This document shows positions 52,308 through 60,748 of a stretch of 64,000 bases of DNA, piece by piece (the stretch's first letter is position 1; every line of letters begins with the position of its first letter). Where the stretch lies: assembly GCA_934718155.1 (NCBI GenBank), contig CAKUZF010000008.1, forward strand, positions 17,804 through 81,803, written 5' to 3'. Under the pieces are notes generated by a model. It was given only the letters and a program-made list of their open reading frames with translations, was not told where the DNA came from and ran no database searches. This DNA comes from an uncultured Parabacteroides sp. (GTDB taxonomy: Bacteria; Bacteroidota; Bacteroidia; Bacteroidales; Tannerellaceae). The position numbers were made by a program, and so were the translations under genes.

Positions 52308-54308
52308 ATGAAAGCTGAAAACGAAGAAAAGGCAACTGGGCTTCCCGAGAATGCCTATCGTGAGTTGAAACCGGGCGAGCACTATGAGCCGCTCATGTCG
52401 CCTAAGAAAAACTATCCGGAAGTGACCCCTTGGTCGGTTCTCTGGGGCTTGCTGATGGCCGTCATATTCAGTGCTGCGGCTGCCTATTTAGGGCTGAAGG
52501 TCGGACAAGTGTTCGAGGCCGCCATCCCCATCGCCATCATCGCCGTTGGCCTTTCGAGCGCATCGAAGCGCAAGAACGCCCTGGGCGAGAACGTCATGAT
52601 CCAGTCTATCGGAGCCAGCAGCGGTGTGATCGTGGCCGGAGCCATCTTCACCCTTCCCGCCCTCTACATCCTGCAAGACAAGTATCCCGAGATCAGCGTA
52701 AACTTCTTCGAGGTGTTCATGAGCTCGCTGCTGGGCGGCATCATCGGCATCCTGCTGCTCATCCCCTTCCGCAAGTACTTCGTGTCAGACATGCATGGTA
52801 AATATCCCTTCCCCGAGGCCACCGCGACAACGCAGGTGCTCGTCTCGGGCGAGAAAGGGGGCGACCAGGCCAAGCCGTTGCTCTTCGCCGGATTGATCGG
52901 CGGACTTTACGACTTCATCATCGCCACGTTCGGCTGGTGGAGCGAGACGATCAGCACCCGCGTGGTCGAGGCTGGCGTGCTGCTGGCCGACAAGGCGAAG
53001 CTGGTCTTCAAGGTGAACAGCGGCGCCGCCGTCTTGGGCTTAGGCTACATTATCGGACTGAAATACGCCTCCATCATCTGCGCAGGCTCCTTCCTCGTTT
53101 GGCTCATCATCATCCCGCTGCTCTCGCTCTTCTTCGGATCGGAGGTGCTGACGCTGGGCAACGATGCCATCACCGCTACGGTGGGCAGCATGAGTGCGGA
53201 GCAGATCTTCACCACCTACGCCCGCCACATCGGTATCGGCGGCATCGCCACAGCGGGCGTGATCGGCATCATCAAGTCGTGGCCGATCATCCAGGGTGCC
53301 GTAGGCTTGGCCGCTAAGGAGCTGAAAGGCAAAAGCGGAGCGGCAACCGACCAAGGCGAGCGCACACAGCGCGACCTCTCCATGCGTGTGATCACCTTCG
53401 GCATCATCGCCTCGCTGATCGTCACGCTGCTCTTCTTCCAGTTCGGCGTGCTCGACAACTGGTTCCATGCCGCTATCGGCCTGCTGCTGGTGGGCGTGAT
53501 CGCCTTCCTTTTCACCACGGTGGCAGCCAACGCCATCGCCATCGTAGGCACGAACCCCGTGTCGGGCATGACGCTGATGACGCTCATCCTCGCCTCCATC
53601 ATCCTCGTAGCCGTAGGCCTCAACGGTCCGGCCGGCATGGTTTCCGCCCTGATCATCGGCGGCGTGGTTTGCACCGCCCTCTCCATGGCAGGAGGTTTCA
53701 TCACCGACCTAAAGATCGGCTATTGGCTGGGCAGCACCCCCGCGAAGCAACAGACATGGAAGTTCCTCGGCACATTGGTTTCGGCCGCGACGGTAGGCGG
53801 CGTGATCCTCATCCTCAACCAGACGTATGGTTTCACCACGGGTCAGCTGGCCGCTCCGCAGGCCAACGCCATGGCAGCCGTCATCGAGCCGCTCATGAGT
53901 GGTGCGGGCGCACCTTGGATTCTCTACGGCATCGGCGCCGTCTTAGCCATTGTGCTCAATGCGTTCAAGGTCCCAGCGTTGGCCTTCGCCTTGGGCATGT
54001 TCATCCCGCTCGACCTGAACACACCGTTGCTGATTGGTGGAGCCATCAGCTGGTACGTAGGCAGCCGCAGCAAAGACCAAGCGGTCAATAGCGCACGCCT
54101 GGAGAAAGGCACCCTGTTGGCTTCGGGATTCATAGCCGGTGGCGCTCTGATGGGCGTTGTCAGCGCGGCACTCCGCTTCGCAGGCATCAACCTCTTCAAC
54201 GAGGCTTGGGCCGTTAGCCAGGGCGCGGAGCTGTTGTCTATCGTGATCTACATCGCCCTCATCGCCTATTTGATATTCAATTCTCTCAACGCAAAAAAAG
54301 AAGCATGA
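52308..54308 (+). CDS. OPT family oligopeptide transporter
   Basis: 666 residues from the ATG at 52308 (MKAENEEKATGLPENAY). About fifteen hydrophobic segments with OPT features: PEVTPWSVLWGLLMAVIFSAAAAYLGLKVGQVFEAAIPIAI, GASSGVIVAGAIFTLPALYI, PEATATTQVLVSGEK, and GTNPVSGMTLMTL further on. Imports small peptides or metal-peptide complexes by H+ symport; suits a proteolytic lifestyle together with the S9 and M24 peptidases. The stop overlaps the SpoIID-like start (ATGA at 54305-54308). Confidence 0.88.
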   Translation: MKAENEEKATGLPENAYRELKPGEHYEPLMSPKKNYPEVTPWSVLWGLLMAVIFSAAAAYLGLKVGQVFEAAIPIAIIAVGLSSASKRKNALGENVMIQSIGASSGVIVAGAIFTLPALYILQDKYPEISVNFFEVFMSSLLGGIIGILLLIPFRKYFVSDMHGKYPFPEATATTQVLVSGEKGGDQAKPLLFAGLIGGLYDFIIATFGWWSETISTRVVEAGVLLADKAKLVFKVNSGAAVLGLGYIIGLKYASIICAGSFLVWLIIIPLLSLFFGSEVLTLGNDAITATVGSMSAEQIFTTYARHIGIGGIATAGVIGIIKSWPIIQGAVGLAAKELKGKSGAATDQGERTQRDLSMRVITFGIIASLIVTLLFFQFGVLDNWFHAAIGLLLVGVIAFLFTTVAANAIAIVGTNPVSGMTLMTLILASIILVAVGLNGPAGMVSALIIGGVVCTALSMAGGFITDLKIGYWLGSTPAKQQTWKFLGTLVSAATVGGVILILNQTYGFTTGQLAAPQANAMAAVIEPLMSGAGAPWILYGIGAVLAIVLNAFKVPALAFALGMFIPLDLNTPLLIGGAISWYVGSRSKDQAVNSARLEKGTLLASGFIAGGALMGVVSAALRFAGINLFNEAWAVSQGAELLSIVIYIALIAYLIFNSLNAKKEA

Positions 54309-55639
54309 ACAAAACCGTAGATAAAAAGCGGGTGCCCATGGTCAACGTGGGCATCATGACCCAAAAATCCATCGTGTTCGTCTTAAATGGCAAATACGTC
54401 GAGACCGAGACGGGCGAGACGCTCCAAGGCGAACAGCGAGCCATCTGGACCAACGGGCGCATCCTGTTCAACGGCAAGCTGCACGACGACCTGTTCTTCG
54501 AGCCCGCCGATAAGCAGTGCTCCTTCGACCTGAAGGCCGTGACGATCGGCGTAGATTTCCACTGGCAACGCCGCGAAGACCAACGCTTCCGCGGCGCGCT
54601 CAACCTGGCGGTCGTCGAGGCGGGCATCATTGCCATCAATCAGGTTGACGCCGAGGAATACCTAACCAGCGTAATCTCGTCAGAGATGAGCGCCAACGCC
54701 TCCAAGCCGCTGCTGAAGGCACACGCCGTGATCTCACGCAGCTGGCTCTTGGCGCAAATCGAGAAGAACCAACAGATCGTGGACAAGGGCGACACCTATA
54801 ACAGCTGCCAACAAGACGACGAGCAGCTGATCCGCTGGTACGACCGAGAGGACCACACCCTGTTCGACGTTTGCGCCGACGACCATTGCCAACGCTACCA
54901 AGGCATCACACGCGAGACGAACCCTGTGGTGAAAGAGGCCATTGCCGAGACCCGCGGCGAGGTGCTGCTCTACGACGGAAAGATCTGCGACGCCCGCTTC
55001 TCGAAGTGTTGCGGCGGAGCCACCGAACTGTTCGAGAACTGCTGGGAGCCCGTGCCGCACCCCTATCTGGCCGTCTTGCGCGACGCCCCCGAAGGCACGC
55101 TGCCCGACCTCACCCAAGAGGCGGCGGCCGAGCAATGGATCCGCACTGCCCCCGAAGCCTTCTGCCACACGACCGATCAGGCCATCTTGAGCCAAGTGCT
55201 CAACAACTACGACCAGGAGACGACCGACTTCTACCGCTGGAAGGTGAGCTACACGCAAGCTGAATTGTCGGAGCTGATCCGCCGCAAGAGCGGCATCGAC
55301 TTCGGAACGATCATCGACCTGATTCCGCTCGAACGAGGCGGCTCAGGGCGCATTGTCCGCCTGAAGATCGTGGGTACCACACGCACACTGATCATCGGCA
55401 AAGAGCTGGAGATCCGCAGAACCTTGTCGGAGTCGCACCTCTACAGCTCAGCCTTCGTGGTAGACAAGGAGATGGGCGAGAACGGCATCCCCGCCCGCTT
55501 CGTGCTGACCGGCGCAGGATGGGGACACGGCGTAGGCCTCTGCCAGATCGGAGCCGCCGTTATGGGTGCCAAGGGTTACGCCTACGACGCCATCCTCACC
55601 CACTACTTCCCAGGTGCAACCGTCGAGGCGAGATACTAA
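54305..55639 (+). CDS. SpoIID/LytB-domain protein
   Basis: 444 residues. SpoIID hallmarks: SVISSEMSANASKPLLKAHAVISRSW (catalytic-region Glu), ARFSKCCGGATELFENCWE, and GAGWGHGVGLCQIGAAVMGAKG near the C-terminus. In spore formers SpoIID is a lytic transglycosylase acting on stem-peptide-free glycan; in Bacteroidales the role is unknown. No signal peptide is seen, which is odd for a wall enzyme. Overlaps the OPT gene by four bases, so both come from one message. A 22-nt repeat array follows. Confidence 0.85.
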   Translation: MNKTVDKKRVPMVNVGIMTQKSIVFVLNGKYVETETGETLQGEQRAIWTNGRILFNGKLHDDLFFEPADKQCSFDLKAVTIGVDFHWQRREDQRFRGALNLAVVEAGIIAINQVDAEEYLTSVISSEMSANASKPLLKAHAVISRSWLLAQIEKNQQIVDKGDTYNSCQQDDEQLIRWYDREDHTLFDVCADDHCQRYQGITRETNPVVKEAIAETRGEVLLYDGKICDARFSKCCGGATELFENCWEPVPHPYLAVLRDAPEGTLPDLTQEAAAEQWIRTAPEAFCHTTDQAILSQVLNNYDQETTDFYRWKVSYTQAELSELIRRKSGIDFGTIIDLIPLERGGSGRIVRLKIVGTTRTLIIGKELEIRRTLSESHLYSSAFVVDKEMGENGIPARFVLTGAGWGHGVGLCQIGAAVMGAKGYAYDAILTHYFPGATVEARY

Positions 55640-55667
55640 CAGAGGCAGAGCTGGAGCATAAAAATAA

Positions 55668-55941
55668 CGATGGGCTTCGTTCCGATTTTCGAAGCCCGTC
55701 GTTATAAATTTCGTTGCCCGTGCCGATAAATTTCCACGGCGATGGTTTACTATGCCGACGGCCGTGAAAATTTACTCCCATCACCATGGTCTTTCATGCC
55801 GACGGCCGTCGTTTTTCAGCCATGCTTCGGCCGAACCTCACAGACCCCATGGTTCACACCCTACGACCATGGGATTTGGACGCCTACACCATGGGGTAAA
55901 AACGCCTACACCATGGGGTAAAAACAGCAGCCATTGCGCAC
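55668..55941. repeat. 22-nt tandem array C (many words)
   Basis: Twelve or thirteen GC-rich words at strict 22-base steps from 55668: CGATGGGCTT, CGAAGCCCGT, CGTTGCCCGT (55712), CCACGGCGAT, CGACGGCCGT (55756), CCATCACCAT (55778), CGACGGCCGT (55800), ATGCTTCGGC, ACCCCATGGT (55844), ACCATGGGAT, ACCATGGGGT (55888) and ACCATGGGGT (55910), with a decayed last unit. Several words are reverse complements of words in arrays A and B or within this array. A 30-base stretch (55705-55734) also occurs inverted in array B. The array starts 29 bases after the SpoIID-like stop. Confidence 0.9.
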
Positions 55942-56141
55942 CGTTTTGCACGCAAGAACAAATTCAAACGGCCAAGTCCACCCTTCTTAGGACAAAATGA
56001 AGACATACACAGCTTTTTATCACCATTTTATTTGGATAGTTCAAATTAATTTTTAAACTTTACCCCCCCCTAGAAACTCCTCCGTGCGCCCTTGCCAGGA
56101 GGAATCTACTTTAACACAAATCATCAAATTCTAAAAAACGT
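55942..56141. other. Gap before the lipoprotein gene
   Basis: 200 bases between array C and the next gene. It holds a run of C (CCCCCCCC near 56065) and a weak -7-like TTTATTTG at 56027-56034; nothing else is recognised. Confidence 0.6.
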
Positions 56142-57050
56142 ATGATCATGAAGAAGAAGAAGAACAACAATTGCATCTGGCTTTTATTCCTGCTGCCTTT
56201 CATCCTATCCAACTGTTCGGATGACGAAGAGCGCATTTACGGCGCAGAAATGCTATCGGCCGTTGAAGGACGCTATTTCGAAGCAACCTCACATAAGTTT
56301 TATGACAAAGAAGGAAACGAGGTGCCGGTGATAGACTGCGACTGCCAAGACATACACCGAGAAGAAGGAATACCTTCCGACTTATGGTTCAATGAGGGAG
56401 AACTATGCACGACGAAGAGCCCCACAGGGCTGTATTACCAATGGGAAAAGTTTAAAGACAAGGGCGAAAACGCCATTTGGTTTCTTATGCGCAATCCCTA
56501 CACCTTCGATCCGGTGACAAGCAAGCTGCGCATCACCAACAGTTCAGCCGCTTGGGACATCTATGATGGCACCATCCAGCTGACCCTTCTGCCCGACGGC
56601 ACCCTGCAAGGCGACCTCTACGTCGCTAAGGAGTACGTAGACAAGGGCAGCATACGTCATGCCCATCTGCGCATGCTCTACACGGAGGGGCTCGCTCCCA
56701 ACAAGCAGGTTAAGCCCTACGAAGTGTTCGACTCGGCAAACGACGCCCATAAGCGGATGGACGAACAGATGGATGGCTGGACGCCGCTCGACGAAAGCAC
56801 GCACCCCTGGGTGAGCTTTACGAACGACACTTGCCGGTTTGAGGAAGGCAAGATGACCTACAGCAACGCCACCCTCGAGAAGCGCTATGCCTATAAGACC
56901 ACAACCGACTCGCTCTATCTGACGGAACTGCTCGCCGACGGATCGGCGGGCAAACAAGAGGCCTACCGCATGGATTACTTATGGATAAATCAATTCGCAA
57001 TTTATCAATTCGGCGGACACGAGAGGTTGCTATTCTCGTTAAAAGAGTGA
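56142..57050 (+). CDS. Lipoprotein of unknown function
   Basis: 302 residues (300 if the second Met is used). Lipoprotein signal: Lys-rich n-region MIMKKKKNNN, hydrophobic WLLFLLPFILS and lipobox LSNC followed by SDDEER, an acidic start that in Bacteroidetes often goes with surface exposure. The mature part is beta-rich and contains a conserved-looking DCDCQDIHREEG; I recognise no family. Its G+C and A-rich style is slightly lower in the first third than neighbouring genes. Flanked on both sides by 22-nt arrays. Confidence 0.7.
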   Translation: MIMKKKKNNNCIWLLFLLPFILSNCSDDEERIYGAEMLSAVEGRYFEATSHKFYDKEGNEVPVIDCDCQDIHREEGIPSDLWFNEGELCTTKSPTGLYYQWEKFKDKGENAIWFLMRNPYTFDPVTSKLRITNSSAAWDIYDGTIQLTLLPDGTLQGDLYVAKEYVDKGSIRHAHLRMLYTEGLAPNKQVKPYEVFDSANDAHKRMDEQMDGWTPLDESTHPWVSFTNDTCRFEEGKMTYSNATLEKRYAYKTTTDSLYLTELLADGSAGKQEAYRMDYLWINQFAIYQFGGHERLLFSLKE

Positions 57051-57057
57051 ACCAACA

Positions 57058-57245
57058 GCTCCACTTCCTTCTCCAGCCCGAGGCATGCGGAACCTGTTCA
57101 AAAATGAATACGTCTTACTTTGCCATTTAATATGACTTACTTTGCCATTTAATACGTATTACTTGCCCATTTAAGTCATATTACTTTTTTAAAGTCAATT
57201 TGAATGGTGACGGCTCCACTTCCTTCTCCAACCCGAGGCATTGAA
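57058..57245. repeat. 22-nt tandem array D inside a 28-base direct repeat
   Basis: Units starting CTTACTTTGCCATTTAATA at 57114 and 57136 and ATTACTTGCCCATTTAAG at 57158, each 22 bases apart, plus a degenerate one at 57180. The TTGCCC core is also the core of arrays A-C. The whole is bracketed by direct repeats of CTCCACTTCCTTCTCCA(G/A)CC plus CGAGGCAT at 57058-57085 and 57214-57241; the second copy also forms an imperfect hairpin with GAAGGAGGAAGTGAGCC just after it. Confidence 0.8.
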
Positions 57246-57308
57246 GGAGGAAGTGAGCCTTTTGCCAAGCGAGCCGACAAAAACCTTGCGTAGTGAGGCA
57301 GATATGCT

Positions 57309-57316
57309 TACCTTTG
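57309..57316 (+). promoter_or_regulatory. -7 box TACCTTTG before the LtaS-like gene
   Basis: Exact TAnnTTTG match. The longest frame starts at 57293, upstream of it; from this box the first Met is at 57326, giving a leader of only a few bases. Confidence 0.55.
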
Positions 57317-57325
57317 TGCCCCGTT

Positions 57326-59113
57326 ATGAGAAAGGATTGGGAATATCGTATCAAGCGGTTCTTCGGAAGCCAAGATCCATTGCGGATCGTGGGATGGGGA
57401 TTATGGCTGAAACTGATGCTGTTCAACGGCATTTGGTGCGCCTACACCACCTTCACCCCCTTCTCCCATCCGGAGCTCTACCTTTCGTCGGTGGCACTGA
57501 GCATCACCCTGCTCCTGCCTGCCCTGCTCCTGCGCTCGCGCACGACGGGATTCGTGCTGCTTTGCCTGCTTGACGGCTGGCTGGTGGCCAACTTGATGTA
57601 TTACCGCACCTACTTCACGGCCATCCCGCCGAGCAGCTACGCCATCATGGGCAACCTGAAAGACTTCACACAGAGCATCTATGGCTCATTCCGCCCCTGC
57701 GACCTGCTCTTTCCGCTGACCAGCTTGCTGATCGGCTTCGGGCTTTGGCGAGGGCGACACATTGCGTTGCGCCAACGGCCGCTCCCCTACCTCGCCGTTT
57801 GGGGCGGCTGCCTATTGCTTCTTGCGGCTTGGCTTCATCCGCATGGCGGGTTTCGCTCGCGCTACAAGGAGCTGCGCGTCTCGGCCTACCTCTACGCCAG
57901 CGGCACACCGATGTTCACCCTGGCGGGCACGCTCTATTACGACTGGAATGAGCAACACACCGCCCCCGACCCGGCCAAACAGGCGCTGATCGCCAAGGCT
58001 CTCGCCGAGCGACCGCCCTTCTACGCCCTGCCCGACTCGCTACCCCGCCGACAGAACTGCGTGATTATCTTGGCGGAGTCGCTGGAGAGCTGGGTGCTGG
58101 AGCGGGAAGTGGAGGGACAGGAGCTCACCCCCTGCCTCAACCGCCTGGCGCATGCGCCGCAGACCATCTACGCACCCCACGTGCTGACCCAGGTGAACGG
58201 TGGACGCTCCATCGACGCCCAACTGCTGATGCTGGCGGGTCTGCTGCCCATCAGCAGCGGAACATACAGCTCACTCTATCCCGACCACGCCTACCCCACG
58301 CTGGTGAAGGCCCTGAAGGAGCAGCGTGGCGCACGCAGCTATCTATTGACGGGCGACCGCCCGACCACTTGGAACCAAGCGGCCGTGGCCCGCAGCTTCG
58401 GAATCGACACCCTGCTGGCCGACACCGACTTCGATCCCTCGAGCGAGGCCTTCGGCAGCCGCAAACGGATTGGCGACCGACCTTTTGCCCAGCAATGCAT
58501 CGGCAAGATGCGTCGAGGCGAGGTGTGGCCCATCGGCGAAAAGGCTTTCAGCCTCTTCATCACCTACTCCGGCCATTTCCCCTTCCGGATGCCCGAGGAA
58601 CTGAAAGAGCTGCGTTTCTCGAAGGACATCCCCCAGATGATGAACGACTATATGAGCGTGGCCCACTACACCGACGCGGCGATAGGCCAACTGGTGGATT
58701 ACCTGCAGAGCCGCCCCGACTACGCGGAGACGCTGATCGTCATCACGGGCGACCATGAGGGACTGGCCAGCCATCGGCAGGAGCTTTGCGCCTCGACAGC
58801 AGGAGAAGGCGTCGTGTCGCCCAAACCCTACACGCCCCTCCTCATCCTGAACGCACCGCTCACGCTGCGCTACGAGGCCGTCATGGGGCAGATCGACATC
58901 TATCCCACCCTGCAATCGCTGTTAGGGTTGGACAGCTACGCTTGGCACGGACTGGGACAAAGCATACTCGATCCCGCCAAGCCTTCGGCGGCAGTCAGCC
59001 CGCAGATGCTGGCCGCAGGCGACACCCTAGTGGAACGGCTCCAAACAGACTACGCCCTCTCCGACCAACTGATTCGCTCAGACTACTTCGGCACCCACCC
59101 GCTAACAAAATGA
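57326..59113 (+). CDS. LtaS/sulfatase-fold membrane enzyme
   Basis: 595 residues from the ATG at 57326. Five hydrophobic segments in the first 190 residues, then an extracytoplasmic sulfatase/alkaline-phosphatase-fold domain: NCVIILAESLESWVL (metal Glu251), VNGGRSIDAQLLML (nucleophile position Ser295; lipoteichoic-acid synthases have Thr), YLLTGDRPTTWN, FITYSGHFPF and VITGDHEGLAS (Asp476-His477). Likely transfers a phospho-alcohol group (glycerol phosphate or phosphoethanolamine) to an envelope glycan or lipid A; Gram-negatives make no classical LTA, so the acceptor is open. Confidence 0.82.
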   Translation: MRKDWEYRIKRFFGSQDPLRIVGWGLWLKLMLFNGIWCAYTTFTPFSHPELYLSSVALSITLLLPALLLRSRTTGFVLLCLLDGWLVANLMYYRTYFTAIPPSSYAIMGNLKDFTQSIYGSFRPCDLLFPLTSLLIGFGLWRGRHIALRQRPLPYLAVWGGCLLLLAAWLHPHGGFRSRYKELRVSAYLYASGTPMFTLAGTLYYDWNEQHTAPDPAKQALIAKALAERPPFYALPDSLPRRQNCVIILAESLESWVLEREVEGQELTPCLNRLAHAPQTIYAPHVLTQVNGGRSIDAQLLMLAGLLPISSGTYSSLYPDHAYPTLVKALKEQRGARSYLLTGDRPTTWNQAAVARSFGIDTLLADTDFDPSSEAFGSRKRIGDRPFAQQCIGKMRRGEVWPIGEKAFSLFITYSGHFPFRMPEELKELRFSKDIPQMMNDYMSVAHYTDAAIGQLVDYLQSRPDYAETLIVITGDHEGLASHRQELCASTAGEGVVSPKPYTPLLILNAPLTLRYEAVMGQIDIYPTLQSLLGLDSYAWHGLGQSILDPAKPSAAVSPQMLAAGDTLVERLQTDYALSDQLIRSDYFGTHPLTK

Positions 59114-59166
59114 AAGCCCTGCGGCAATAAATAAAGAATCCATCTTGTCCGTCTCTGAAAAATATA

Positions 59167-59174
59167 TAACTTTG
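59167..59174 (+). promoter_or_regulatory. -7 box TAACTTTG for the jelly-roll/metallohydrolase fusion gene
   Basis: Exact TAnnTTTG match 47 bases before the ATG at 59221. Confidence 0.6.
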
Positions 59175-59220
59175 CAAGGATTAAGTTTTATATTTACAAT
59201 TTAAATCATCGAGAGATAGC

Positions 59221-60654
59221 ATGAAACACTTTTCATTGAAAGCGACTCCGCTGGCTGTAGCAGCCATGGGTCTCATCGCATTCGCTTTCACCTCCTGCGA
59301 CAGCTCAGAAGGCAAAACGGGCGCATTAAGCAACTGGACAAACAAGGGAACAGCCGTTGGCGGTGCCGAGATCAGCGTACAAGCCGGCGATACACTGCTC
59401 ACACCGGGCAACTACACCAACTTCGAACTGACCGGACAGGCCTACACCGAGCCGGGCGCAACATCGGCCCTGCTTTTCCACACCCACGACGGCAAGGGAG
59501 GCTATGAGGTGCTCTTCAGCAACGGAGCCATCGACGGGACGACCAAGACGGGCAGCTTGACAAGCGTGCGCAACCTGTATAGCTCCTTGGCCAAGGACGG
59601 CGATTGGTGCGACTTCAGCATGGCGGTGAGAGGCAAGAACATCGCAGTCAGCATCAATGGAGTAGACGTAGTTTGCTACACCGAGCCCGACGCCCCCTAC
59701 CGCATCGCCGAATATGCCGACCGCCTGCTGAGCAAAGGCTCATTCGCCCTGGTAGGTAAATCAGGAAAGAGCGCATTCAAGAACCTACACGTAACCGTCC
59801 TTCCGGCCGACGCGGTCAACCCCAACGACACCCTGCCCGCCATCGACGAGCAGCACGACGAGATCATCCGCCTGCAACAGCAGGGATTCCCCGTGATCGA
59901 CTGGCACGTACACCTGAAAGGTGGACTCACCAAGGAGCAGGCGCATGGCCTCTCGATGAACTACGGTATTAATTATGGTGTAGCCCCCAACGCTGGCGAG
60001 GGCGGCGTGGGCCGTATGCTGGCCAACGACGAGGAGGTATATGCCTACCACGAAGAGGTGAAAGACTATCCCTTCCTGTTCGGCGTGCAAGGCGAGGGAC
60101 GCCGCTGGATCACCCAGTTCTCGCCCGAGGCCTTAGGCATCTTCGACTACCTCTTCACCGACGCGATGACCATCGTGGATAAGGGACGCATCAGCCGCAT
60201 CTATCGCCCCGAGGAGGTCTATTACGACGGACGCAGCAAGCAGCAATACATGGACGTGATTGTAGATCAGACCGTAAAGATCCTGACCAACGAGCCAGCC
60301 GACATCTATGCCAACCCGACCTACATCCCCGACGATATGCAGCCCGACTATGATAAGTATTGGACCGACGCGCGTGTTGACAAAGTGCTCGACGTGCTCG
60401 AGAAATACCACATCGCCCTGGAGATCAACCCCCGCTACAAGATCCCAAGCTTCGACATCATCAAGAAGGCTAAAGCCCGCGGCTTGAAGTTCACGTTCGG
60501 CACAAACAACGTGGATGCCAACTTCGGCAAACTGGAATACGCGATCGAGGCGATCAAGGCATGCGGCATCACGCCCAACGACCTGTGGTTCCCCACAATG
60601 AGCGTAAGACGCACCCGTCAGGCGGTTGATTACAATCATTTCGGGAAAAAGTAA
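59221..60654 (+). CDS. Lipoprotein fusing a DUF1080-like jelly-roll to a PHP-like domain
   Basis: 477 residues. Lipoprotein signal ending IAFAFTSC. Residues about 30-205 resemble the DUF1080/3-keto-disaccharide hydrolase concanavalin-like fold (NFELTGQAYTEPGATSALLFHT, DWCDFSMAVRGKNIAVSING, GSFALVGKSGKSAFKNLHV). From residue about 220 a metal-dependent hydrolase barrel starts with FPVIDWHVHLKGG and continues with LEINPRYKIPSFDIIKKAKARG and FTFGTNNVDANFG, like PHP phosphoesterases. The two domains suggest binding plus hydrolysis of an envelope or nutrient substrate, location periplasmic or outer membrane; the reaction is not known. Confidence 0.72.
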   Translation: MKHFSLKATPLAVAAMGLIAFAFTSCDSSEGKTGALSNWTNKGTAVGGAEISVQAGDTLLTPGNYTNFELTGQAYTEPGATSALLFHTHDGKGGYEVLFSNGAIDGTTKTGSLTSVRNLYSSLAKDGDWCDFSMAVRGKNIAVSINGVDVVCYTEPDAPYRIAEYADRLLSKGSFALVGKSGKSAFKNLHVTVLPADAVNPNDTLPAIDEQHDEIIRLQQQGFPVIDWHVHLKGGLTKEQAHGLSMNYGINYGVAPNAGEGGVGRMLANDEEVYAYHEEVKDYPFLFGVQGEGRRWITQFSPEALGIFDYLFTDAMTIVDKGRISRIYRPEEVYYDGRSKQQYMDVIVDQTVKILTNEPADIYANPTYIPDDMQPDYDKYWTDARVDKVLDVLEKYHIALEINPRYKIPSFDIIKKAKARGLKFTFGTNNVDANFGKLEYAIEAIKACGITPNDLWFPTMSVRRTRQAVDYNHFGKK

Positions 60655-60713
60655 AATATTCAATAAATTTACATTTTTCCACGGGAAAACCTTGCCAAAT
60701 CCAAAAGAAAGCG

Positions 60714-60721
60714 TACTTTTG
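60714..60721 (+). promoter_or_regulatory. -7 box TACTTTTG for pheS
   Basis: Exact TAnnTTTG match 28 bases before the ATG at 60749. Confidence 0.65.
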
Positions 60722-60748
60722 CATCACAAAATACAAAGTTGATTAGAA

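Noticed and set aside
55752..56000. 82-codon frame in array C
   Set aside because: It is made of repeat units read in frames that shift every 22 bases; composition (His/Pro/Gly) reflects the repeat, not a protein.
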